From: CAYYMX01 sp964473045 | GTDB taxonomy: Bacteria; Pseudomonadota; Alphaproteobacteria; Methylaequorales; Methylaequoraceae | Reading direction: 5' to 3' | NCBI GenBank assembly: GCA_964473045.1 | Contig: CAYYMX010000014.1 | Span: 1 to 23,353 of the forward strand | DNA: 23,353 nt | In this document: positions 1-6,047 of the stretch, piece after piece | Numbering within the stretch: the first letter of the stretch is position 1 | How the letters are laid out: every line of letters begins with the position of its first letter | Notes under the pieces: generated by a model | The model's input: the letters and a program-made list of their open reading frames with translations, nothing else | What the model was told of the DNA's origin: nothing | Databases searched by the model: none | Made by a program: the position numbers and the translations under genes

Positions 1-1
1 A

Positions 2-610
2 AAAAATAAATTTGAGTCTTTGTCTTCTCATGAAGCCATCTCAAACTTTTCTGGGGCAATTAACACCTTAGTCACTTCCTGTTACAAGATTGCCAATGAT
101 ATTAGACTTTTATCTTCTGGGCCTAGATGTGGGATTGGAGAGATTATTTTACCTTCTAATGAACCTGGTTCATCTATAATGCCAGGAAAAGTCAATCCAA
201 CTCAATGTGAAGCAATGTCCCAAGTATGTTTGTACTTAATGGGCCTGCATTTTTCAATTTCCATAGCTGCCAGCCAAGGTCATTTTCAATTAAATGTAAA
301 CAAAACTATGATTTGTTTTTGTATTCTAAGAACTATTAGACTTATCACTGAAGCATTAAATTCATTCAATAACAAATGTGTAAAAAATATTGAGGCTAAC
401 ATAATTAGAATAAATGAAAATGTTGAAAAATCCCTAATGCTTGTAACTGCATTAAATCCAAAAATTGGTTACGAAAAGTCTGCTGAGATTGCAAAAAAAG
501 CATTTTCAGAAAGTATTACGCTAAAAGAAGCAGCCGTCAGCCTAAAATATCTAACAGACAAAGAATTTGATGAGATTGTTAAACCTAATAAAATGACAAA
601 AATCGATTAA
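2..610 (+). CDS. fumC: Fumarate hydratase class II, C-terminal part (5' truncated by window edge)
   Basis: This is the C-terminal part of a class II fumarase, which interconverts fumarate and L-malate in the TCA cycle in the cytosol. The frame is open from base 2 (residues KNKFESLSSHEA, matching the family's NKFEAL segment), so the gene enters from outside the window. The TTG at 20 is not its start. The family signature GSSIMPGKVNPTQ, with the active-site loop Ser and the Lys and Asn of KVN, is intact. ANDIRLLSSGPRCGIGE is fumarase-like rather than aspartase-like. One oddity is FQLN where fumarases usually have FELN; aspartases carry Gln there. The end of the protein (LMLVTALNPKIGYEKSAEIAKKA, then LTDKEFDEIVKP) follows the family closely. 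The stop lies in TTAA shared with the convergent gene at 607-2301. Confidence 0.95.
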   Translation, partial: KNKFESLSSHEAISNFSGAINTLVTSCYKIANDIRLLSSGPRCGIGEIILPSNEPGSSIMPGKVNPTQCEAMSQVCLYLMGLHFSISIAASQGHFQLNVNKTMICFCILRTIRLITEALNSFNNKCVKNIEANIIRINENVEKSLMLVTALNPKIGYEKSAEIAKKAFSESITLKEAAVSLKYLTDKEFDEIVKPNKMTKID

Positions 611-2301
611 TTCAAAAATAAATCAAGAATATCTTCAGTATTAATAGACTCATTATCATTATTTTTAAAAAGTTTTTTAATTGATTTTGGATCAATTATA
701 ATTTTTTTTTTGTCTTTAAGAATTTCTTTTATTCCTACTGAAAATAACTTATCTCTAATTTTATTTAAATCATAACTTATTTTGTAATCTTTTGTATTTC
801 CAGACAAATTGACACCAAAATCTGGCAAATTATTATATTTCTTTGTAGAAACTAAAACTCTATTCTTAAGATTTATTTTTTCATTAATTAAATTATATTC
901 ACCATTTGTATTTACTTTTACATTTTTTTGAATAGTTTCAACATCTTTTAAAAAAAGCATACCCCTAGAGATATTGATTTTTCCTTTTAAAGATTCAAGT
1001 TTTGAAAAACCACTCCAATTTCTTTGATCAATTAAATTTGCAAATTTCAAAAAAGTATCAGCTTCGTCAACTTTTTTAGCAAATTTTTCAAAATCAATTC
1101 CCTTAAATTTTAGGGAACCAGACTTGAAATTTCCTTCTATTTCTAATCTTCTTATAAAATTTGTGAAATCTTTACTGATATCATTCATATGAAAATTCAA
1201 AGAACAATCAAATAATCCTCCAAAAATATCGTATTTTGTTTTCCCAAAAAACTTTTCATCTAAAAATAAACCATCAATCGAAAAAAAACCAGAAATTTTT
1301 CTTTTCATTATTTCGTAGTTTATTAATGAATTAATTTCAGAATTCTTTAGCTTAGATTTTAGATCAACAATCTTTAATGTTTTCCCATTTGAAACTATTT
1401 GGAAAAAAGTATTCTGAAAAAATTCAGTTTTGAATTTAATTTTTTCAATTGCAACATCAATCTTTATGTCAATAGATTCAGAAATAGTTTTAATTTTAAA
1501 AATTTTTTGGTGATTTACAAAAAAAACAAGTTTGTTACCAAGAATAAACATTTCTTCAATATTCAAAAATTTACTTTTTGCTTCACCTCGAATAATTAAA
1601 TTTTCATTGTCTAAAATTGCATTGCCTGAAATACTAATTTTGTTATTTTCTTTAAAGGTCTGCATAATTTCAAAGTTAACATTTTTGAGATCACTAGATT
1701 CTATATCAAAAGAAATATGAGATGGAAGATTCTGGTAATTTGTTGATCCTTTAATTTGTATTTCTTTAGAACCATGGTTTTTGTATATAAGATTTATGTA
1801 TTTAAAAGTTTGCTTAGATTCCTTACTAATTATAGAAAGTTTTCCATTACTAATAGTTAACTTTTCAAACTTTCTTAATATTGAATCAATCTTTTTTAAT
1901 CGAGAATTATAATTGTTAGCAACAAGAGTTCTTAAATCATCAAGATTAGAAAAATTACTCTTTTTATACTTTATATTTGGTGAAACTAATTCAACATAAT
2001 TAATTTTAGGTTTAAACTTCAATAATGATTTCCATGATGATGAAACTTTTAAAGTATCAATAATAATACTAAGATTAGCTTTGCTATCAAAAAATCTAAC
2101 TTCATTTATTGATATTTTTGGAATTGGGAAAAAAACAACCTGAATATCATCCTTATAAGAAACTTTTTGTTCAAATTTGGATTGAATTTCCTGATTTACA
2201 AAAGATAAAACTTTTTCTTTATCAATAAAAAAAGGGAAAAAAAATAAAAAAACAATTAGAAGAATTACTACTAATAAAAAAAATTTTACTAGTTTAATCA
2301 C
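607..2301 (-). CDS. AsmA-like membrane-anchored protein
   Basis: The product is 564 residues. It begins with one strongly hydrophobic segment (about residues 5-26), then a segment resembling the AsmA N-terminal domain (FFPIPKISINEVRFFD around 57-72, and LLKFKPKINYVELVSPNI around 93-110). The rest is a long, beta-rich, Lys/Asn/Ile-rich region expected to lie in the periplasm. A segment near 430-480 (LKGKINISRGMLFLKDVET...GEYNLINEKINLK) resembles the repeat-like C-terminal part of AsmA proteins. AsmA-family proteins are linked to outer-membrane lipid traffic and assembly; the exact role here is unknown. The start is GTG at 2301, sharing one base with the TAG stop of the upstream SH3 gene, so the two are probably co-transcribed and coupled. 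Family assignment is fairly secure; the function is inferred. Confidence 0.75.
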   Translation of the reverse strand: MIKLVKFFLLVVILLIVFLFFFPFFIDKEKVLSFVNQEIQSKFEQKVSYKDDIQVVFFPIPKISINEVRFFDSKANLSIIIDTLKVSSSWKSLLKFKPKINYVELVSPNIKYKKSNFSNLDDLRTLVANNYNSRLKKIDSILRKFEKLTISNGKLSIISKESKQTFKYINLIYKNHGSKEIQIKGSTNYQNLPSHISFDIESSDLKNVNFEIMQTFKENNKISISGNAILDNENLIIRGEAKSKFLNIEEMFILGNKLVFFVNHQKIFKIKTISESIDIKIDVAIEKIKFKTEFFQNTFFQIVSNGKTLKIVDLKSKLKNSEINSLINYEIMKRKISGFFSIDGLFLDEKFFGKTKYDIFGGLFDCSLNFHMNDISKDFTNFIRRLEIEGNFKSGSLKFKGIDFEKFAKKVDEADTFLKFANLIDQRNWSGFSKLESLKGKINISRGMLFLKDVETIQKNVKVNTNGEYNLINEKINLKNRVLVSTKKYNNLPDFGVNLSGNTKDYKISYDLNKIRDKLFSVGIKEILKDKKKIIIDPKSIKKLFKNNDNESINTEDILDLFLN

Positions 2302-2888
2302 TATTTAACAGATTTTAAATATCTTGGTCTATTGGGACCTGATAATATAATAAACTTTTCTTCGTTCTTTGAATTTCTGAATGAAAGAAAAGACGGAGAC
2401 TTATTCTGTCCTCTCCACAACTCATAAACCTGAAATGCTTGATTTGCATGCCTTCTTCCCATAAACCAAGCATCATCAGCTATTACAACTGCAGCAGCTC
2501 CTCCAAGATGTTTAACATCTGTGAAAGTTTCAACCAAAATTGCCTCTTTAATTGATGCACTCATTTGAAGAACATTTTTTTTAAAAATTTTAAAAGATTC
2601 TTCATAATTTTTTTCTGGAATCTTTTTTTTAGGCTTTTCAGATGAAAAATCTTCTTTTAAAACCCACCCTATCAAACCTGTCTTTTCATCAACAACATTA
2701 TACCAAAGCCCTTCAGTTTTCTTCAGCACCATCTGTTTACCTAATTCAACTGGATACACTGTAGGTGATTCTAAGTTAGGTTCCATATAAAGGTTAGAAA
2801 ACTCTTTTATACTAAAAACCTCCTCTTCTGCGTTAAGTGACTCCAAACTAAATAAGAATAGGAAAAAAATAATTAAAATGTTTTTCAT
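2301..2888 (-). CDS. Exported SH3-domain protein
   Basis: The product is 195 residues with a clear Sec signal peptide (MKNILIIFFLFLFSLESLNA, probable cleavage after A20). Residues about 25-80 form a bacterial SH3-like domain (SNLYMEPNLESPTVYPVELGKQ...GLWYNVVDEKTGLIGWVLKEDF), a fold often found in envelope proteins that bind peptidoglycan or proteins. A Lys/Glu-rich linker follows. The C-terminal half (about 105-190, including GGAAAVVIADDAWFMGRRHANQ and YELWRGQNKSP) I do not recognise. It is the first gene of a two-gene minus-strand unit with the AsmA-like gene and diverges from the amidase gene across only 38 bp. A periplasmic envelope role is likely; a specific function cannot be given. Confidence 0.72.
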   Translation of the reverse strand: MKNILIIFFLFLFSLESLNAEEEVFSIKEFSNLYMEPNLESPTVYPVELGKQMVLKKTEGLWYNVVDEKTGLIGWVLKEDFSSEKPKKKIPEKNYEESFKIFKKNVLQMSASIKEAILVETFTDVKHLGGAAAVVIADDAWFMGRRHANQAFQVYELWRGQNKSPSFLSFRNSKNEEKFIILSGPNRPRYLKSVK

Positions 2889-2926
2889 TCAATTAATGGT
2901 TAAATTATTAAAAATATTAATTTACT

Positions 2927-3646
2927 ATGTTTATCAATATATCCCACAAATACAAATCAAATAATTTTGATTCAAGGAAAAAAAAAATTTCATTTATTAT
3001 TATTCATTACACAGAAACAAAAAACTTGTCAGAGGCAGTTAATCTTCTAACTTTAAGAAAAAGGAAAGTAAGTTGTCATTACTTAATTGATAGAAATGGC
3101 AAAATATATAATCTAGTTGACGAATCTTTAAGAGCTTGGCATGCCGGCGAGTCTCAATGGAAAAAATCCAAAGATATTAATAGTAGATCAATTGGAATTG
3201 AAATTGTTTATCCTGGAGAAAGAACAAAAACCGAATACACTAAAAAACAGATTAAATCCTTAATAAACCTTACAAAACTTTTGAAAAAAAAATATAAAAT
3301 CTTAAATGGCAATATTTTGGGACATAGTGACATTGCACCAACAAGAAAAATTGATCCAGGAGTTTACTTTCCTTGGAAGACTCTAGCAGAGAATGCTATA
3401 GGAACTTGGGTAGAATGCAAAATTGACAAAAAAAAACTTGATAAAGATGGATACAAAGAGTTTCTAAAAAACTTAAAGAAAATCGGTTATCCAAACATAA
3501 AAGTGTTTTCTGAAAATGATCAAAATAAAAACGTGGTTGATTCGTTTCATAGGCATCATTTATCTGAACTTGTTAGCAAGTCACCTCAAAAGACAAGCCT
3601 TTTAAAAAGCATTAAAATATTAAACTTAAAAAATATTCTTGACTAA
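2927..3646 (+). CDS. N-acetylmuramoyl-L-alanine amidase, AmpD/AmiD (Amidase_2) type, no signal peptide
   Basis: This zinc amidase family cleaves the bond between N-acetylmuramic acid and L-alanine. Visible Amidase_2 features are H27 in FIIIHYTE (first zinc ligand), E92 in SIGIEIVYPG (catalytic acid), H133 in ILGHSDIAPTRKIDPG (second zinc ligand) and D143 in IDPG (third ligand). The C-terminal part (about 165-239, with KDGYKEFLKNLKKIGYP) resembles the helical peptidoglycan-binding extension of AmiD-type enzymes. There is no signal peptide or lipobox, so the protein is probably cytosolic and could recycle muropeptides as AmpD does; that is inference. The ATG at 2927 leaves a 38-bp divergent spacer. 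In other alphaproteobacteria an amidase gene often precedes rnpB and the dcw cluster, as it does here. The last codon and stop overlap the proposed rnpB -35 box. Confidence 0.9.
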   Translation: MFINISHKYKSNNFDSRKKKISFIIIHYTETKNLSEAVNLLTLRKRKVSCHYLIDRNGKIYNLVDESLRAWHAGESQWKKSKDINSRSIGIEIVYPGERTKTEYTKKQIKSLINLTKLLKKKYKILNGNILGHSDIAPTRKIDPGVYFPWKTLAENAIGTWVECKIDKKKLDKDGYKEFLKNLKKIGYPNIKVFSENDQNKNVVDSFHRHHLSELVSKSPQKTSLLKSIKILNLKNILD

Positions 3647-3666
3647 AGCTTTAATTTTTTTTTAAT
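3639..3666 (+). promoter_or_regulatory. Probable rnpB promoter
   Basis: TTGACT (3639-3644, one mismatch to TTGACA) is followed by a 16-bp spacer and TTTAAT (3661-3666, one mismatch to TATAAT). Transcription from this pair would begin about 7 bases later, at 3673-3674, which is exactly where the P1 helix of RNase P RNA begins. The -35 hexamer overlaps the final codon and TAA stop of the amidase gene. The boxes are read directly from the sequence; promoter activity is inferred. Confidence 0.6.
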
Positions 3667-3673
3667 TAAATTA

Positions 3674-4016
3674 CTAGATGGTTGTATGGCTGCCTTTTAA
3701 GGAGGAAAGTCCGGACTCATCAGGACACCAAAGCCGGGTAACACCCGGCGAGGGAAACCTCAGGGAAAGTGCAACAGAAAATATACCGCCACTTTTTTGT
3801 GGTAAGGGTGAAAAGGTAAGGTAAGAGCTTACCACATTTTTGGTAACAAAAATGGTATTGTAAACCCCTTTGGGAGCAAGTCCGAGAAGCAACGTTATTT
3901 AGACAAGCGATGTTCTGCGCTTTGCATGGTAGGACGCTAGAGGTGATTGGTAACAATTATCCAAGATTAATAGCCATAACCTTTTAGGTACAGAATCCGG
4001 CTTATAGACCATCTAG
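3674..4016 (+). ncRNA. rnpB: RNase P RNA (type A)
   Basis: This is the catalytic RNA of ribonuclease P, which matures tRNA 5' ends. The ends are set by a perfect 9-bp P1 helix, CTAGATGGT (3674-3682) with ACCATCTAG (4008-4016). The universal core is present: GAGGAAAGTCCGGACTC near 3702, AGGGTGAAAAGGTAAGG near 3805, GTAAGAGCTTACC near 3820, and ACAGAATCCGGCTTATAGACC near 3990-4010, whose CCGG pairs with the CCGG near 3712. Local hairpins include GCCGGGTAACACCCGGC, GAGGGAAACCTC, and ATTTTTG/CAAAAAT around 3836-3853. At 343 nt it is at the compact end of type A RNAs. ORFs on the opposite strand of this RNA are not genes. It sits between the amidase and mraZ, a placement seen in other alphaproteobacteria. 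Confidence 0.96.
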
Positions 4017-4027
4017 TTTTTTTTTTT
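4017..4027 (+). terminator. T11 tract directly after rnpB P1
   Basis: An unbroken run of eleven T follows the last P1 base. P1 is a long-range helix rather than a local hairpin, but a paired 3' strand followed by a U-run is the usual form of rnpB termination. The mraZ -35 box starts 2 bases later, so the two units are almost fused. Whether termination is complete is unknown. Confidence 0.5.
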
Positions 4028-4028
4028 A

Positions 4029-4057
4029 TTGAAATGTGGTATATAATACCATATTAT
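4029..4057 (+). promoter_or_regulatory. Promoter of the dcw cluster (Pmra-like)
   Basis: TTGAAA (4029-4034) and TATTAT (4052-4057) are separated by exactly 17 bp, giving a good sigma70-type promoter with a start near 4064. This leaves a leader of about 27 nt before mraZ. A second -10-like sequence, TATAAT at 4042-4047, has no properly spaced -35 box apart from the poly-T tract. The promoter lies immediately after the rnpB T-run and is overlapped by the MraZ-box repeats. Confidence 0.6.
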
Positions 4058-4071
4058 CCCATAATATCCCA
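4047..4071 (-). promoter_or_regulatory. Candidate MraZ operator: three repeats at 10-bp spacing
   Basis: On the minus strand this reads TGGGA-TATTA-TGGGA-TAATA-TGGTA: two perfect TGGGA boxes (4067-4071, 4057-4061) and one degenerate box (4047-4051), each separated by 5 bp. In E. coli, MraZ is known to bind direct TGGGN repeats with 5-nt spacers upstream of mraZ. Here the repeats overlap the -10 box and the start site, which fits autorepression of the cluster. Their strand relative to mraZ appears opposite to the E. coli case, which I state from memory. The repeats are plain in the sequence; binding is inferred. Confidence 0.6.
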
Positions 4072-4090
4072 AGATAAGGGTATTATAGTT

Positions 4091-4552
4091 ATGTTTTTAT
4101 CTACTGTAATTAATAAAATAGATTCGAAATGTAGGGTTTCCGTGCCCTCTGCATATAGGACTACATTACAAAAACAATCTTTCAAAGGGGTAATTGCTTT
4201 TCCATCATATAATAATAAGTCAATTGATGCTTGTGGTATTGACAGAATGGAAAAAATTTCTAACAGTTTAGACGAAAACAACCATAATTACTCAAAGGAA
4301 GAGTTTGATATTATTTCACTTTACTTTGGAGAAGCCGAACAGCTAGCCTTTGATAAACAAGGTAGAATAATCCTACCAAAAAAGCTTGTAGAGCATGCAA
4401 ACATTAAAAACAATGTTCTATTTGTTGGCTTAGGACCTACCTTTCAGATTTGGAATCCAAGTAATTATGAAGAAAAAAAGAATCAGGCAATTAAAATAGC
4501 AAATGAAAAAAAACTTGACCCTAGACTAAAACCAATACCAAAAGGGGTTTAA
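4091..4552 (+). CDS. mraZ: MraZ transcriptional regulator of the dcw cluster
   Basis: MraZ is a ring-forming DNA-binding protein with two AbrB/SpoVT-like half domains, and it represses its own operon in E. coli. I chose the ATG at 4091, giving 153 residues that begin MFLSTVINKIDSKCRVSVP, because family members start MFLS-. The in-frame ATG at 4034 lies within the promoter and would add 19 unmatched residues. The two repeat motifs are DSKCRVSVPSAYR (about 11-23) and FDKQGRIILPKKL (about 90-102); the end, GPTFQIWNPSNYE, is typical. The first motif has Cys where DxKGR is usual. An AAGGG at 4076-4080 could serve as ribosome binding site with 10-nt spacing. It is the first gene of the cluster and lies 14 bp upstream of ftsZ. 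Confidence 0.95.
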   Translation: MFLSTVINKIDSKCRVSVPSAYRTTLQKQSFKGVIAFPSYNNKSIDACGIDRMEKISNSLDENNHNYSKEEFDIISLYFGEAEQLAFDKQGRIILPKKLVEHANIKNNVLFVGLGPTFQIWNPSNYEEKKNQAIKIANEKKLDPRLKPIPKGV

Positions 4553-4555
4553 AAA

Positions 4556-4566
4556 AGGAGAAAAAA
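4556..4566 (+). promoter_or_regulatory. Strong ribosome binding site of ftsZ
   Basis: AGGAG (4556-4560) is followed by six A and then the ATG at 4567. This is the best Shine-Dalgarno sequence with ideal spacing in the cluster. Most downstream genes overlap their neighbour and lack one. It suggests independent, high-level translation of ftsZ. Confidence 0.7.
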
Positions 4567-6045
4567 ATGACACTTCATTTAAAAATGCCTTCAGAAGTTA
4601 ACAATCTATCACCAAAAATATCAGTAATTGGAGTTGGTGGTGCTGGAGGAAATATAGTTAATGCTATGATTGAAGAAGGAATTCAAGAAGTTGAATTTTT
4701 AAACGTTAATACAGATAGTCAACAATTAAAGCATTCAAAAGCTGAACAAACATTGCAATTAGGCCCTACATGTACTCGAGGTTTGGGGGCTGGAGCAGAT
4801 CCTGAAATGGGCAAAAGAGCAGCTGAAGAAGTTGCAGCTGAAATTGAAGAACGTTTAACAGACGCAAATATGGTTTTTCTGACAGCTGGGATGGGAGGTG
4901 GAACCGGGACTGGAGCATCACCGATAGTGGCAAAAATTGCAAAAGAATTAAAAATACTTACAGTTGGAGTAGTTACAAAGCCTTTCGAAATGGAAGGACC
5001 AAAAAGATTTAAACAAGCAGAAGAAGGTATTAACGAGTTGCAGAAGTATGTTGATAACCTAATAGTTATTCCAAATCAGAATATTTTTCACTCAGCTAAA
5101 CCAGATACTTCCTTCGCCGATGCTCTTCAATTTGTAAACAATGTGTTAATTGATGGTGTGAAAAGTATTATCGATGTAATGGTTAATCATGGCATGATGA
5201 ATCATGACTTTGCTGATGTTAGAGCAGTGATGAGTGAAACTGGAAAAGTTCATTTAGGCACAGGAATTTCTGAAGGTGAAAACAGAGCAATAAATGCAAC
5301 AGAACAGGCCATCTCCAACCCTTTACTTGAAAATAATTCCATATCTGGAGCCAAAGGAGTTTTGATAAATATAACTTGCGGTGAAGACACAACACTTCAC
5401 GAAGTAGATCATGCTGTAAATAGAGTAAGGAAAGAATCAGATGATGATGCCAAACTAATTTGGGGAATTCAGAAAGACACCAATTTCAATAATAAATTTA
5501 AGATATCAGTAATTTCTACAGGCATTGACTCGGCAAATTATCATCAAAAAGTGATTAGAGACGAAAGATTCAGTAATTCTAAAAATTTAAATTCTAGACA
5601 TCAAAATAAACATTACAGTTTTTTTGGAAAAACAGAAGAAGAACTAGATTCAGGAGAACATAGTTTTAAAGTAAATCTTAACGACAATGAGCAAGCTTCT
5701 TTAGAAAAAAACACTAGTTTAGAACAAGAGTTGGATAGGCTTGAACAAGAAGCTAAAAATGTTAAAGATAAAAAACCTGAGAATAATCAAAAAAAATCTC
5801 TTTTTTCCAGAATTTTTCAACCCAAAGAAAAACCTTCAACCGTTATAGATGAACTCCAAACAACTCAAGAGAATCAAATTAAAGACGAAATTGAGATAAT
5901 TAATGAAACAGAAGGTATGGATCCAATCGAGAAAGAAAATTCTGAAACAAATCTTACAGATATAAATTCTAATAACAGAGACACTAACGATTTAGATGAT
6001 GATCTCTTAGCAATACCAGCCTTCTTAAGGAGGCAAGCCAATTAA
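4567..6045 (+). CDS. ftsZ: Cell division GTPase FtsZ (at an unusual position in the cluster)
   Basis: FtsZ is the tubulin-like GTPase that forms the cytokinetic ring. The GTP-binding part includes GVGGAGGN (22-29) and the tubulin signature GGGTGTG (110-116). The T7 loop, GMMNHDFAD (209-217), keeps the catalytic Asp residues D214 and D217. The C-terminal domain is recognisable (GTGISEGENRA, NPLLE, GAKGVLINIT). A charged, Asn/Glu-rich linker of about 150 residues follows, then the alphaproteobacterial tail peptide IPAFLRRQAN, which binds partners such as FtsA. Length is 492. Several positions differ from the common form: NHDFAD for NLDFAD, GKVHLGTG for GKAMMGTG, and DGVKSIIDVMVNHG for SGVxxITDLM-type sequence. 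In most cell-wall clusters ftsZ follows ftsA; here it lies between mraZ and rsmH, and none follows ftsA. The tail peptide and intact catalytic loop argue that this is the division FtsZ. Confidence 0.97.
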   Translation: MTLHLKMPSEVNNLSPKISVIGVGGAGGNIVNAMIEEGIQEVEFLNVNTDSQQLKHSKAEQTLQLGPTCTRGLGAGADPEMGKRAAEEVAAEIEERLTDANMVFLTAGMGGGTGTGASPIVAKIAKELKILTVGVVTKPFEMEGPKRFKQAEEGINELQKYVDNLIVIPNQNIFHSAKPDTSFADALQFVNNVLIDGVKSIIDVMVNHGMMNHDFADVRAVMSETGKVHLGTGISEGENRAINATEQAISNPLLENNSISGAKGVLINITCGEDTTLHEVDHAVNRVRKESDDDAKLIWGIQKDTNFNNKFKISVISTGIDSANYHQKVIRDERFSNSKNLNSRHQNKHYSFFGKTEEELDSGEHSFKVNLNDNEQASLEKNTSLEQELDRLEQEAKNVKDKKPENNQKKSLFSRIFQPKEKPSTVIDELQTTQENQIKDEIEIINETEGMDPIEKENSETNLTDINSNNRDTNDLDDDLLAIPAFLRRQAN

Positions 6046-6047
6046 TT

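Noticed and set aside
1399..1720. Plus-strand open frames of 66 and 62 codons within the AsmA-like gene
   Set aside because: They are low-complexity shadows rich in Phe, Asn and Lys; the minus-strand frame is continuous for 564 codons.
3650..3670. Inverted repeat TTTAATT/AATTAAA with T7 loop, considered as the amidase terminator
   Set aside because: It is AT-only, lacks a downstream U-run and overlaps the better-supported rnpB -10 box.
3674..3956. Two minus-strand open frames of 72 and 78 codons
   Set aside because: They lie within the highly conserved RNase P RNA and are by-products of its sequence.
4042..4047. Perfect TATAAT as the main -10 box of the mraZ promoter
   Set aside because: The only -35 with correct spacing would be the poly-T tract; TTGAAA is just 7 bp away. 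TATTAT at 4052-4057 with 17-bp spacing fits better, though a minor role is possible.
4034..4090. N-terminal extension of MraZ from the ATG at 4034
   Set aside because: The extra 19 residues match nothing in the family and the DNA is occupied by the promoter and TGGGA boxes. MraZ proteins begin MFLS, which is the ATG at 4091.
4567..6045. Reading the gene as a secondary FtsZ paralogue rather than the division FtsZ
   Set aside because: It has the GTPase signature, catalytic T7 Asp residues, a long linker and the IPAFLRRQAN tail that binds FtsA. Secondary copies usually lack the tail. A second gene outside the window cannot be excluded.
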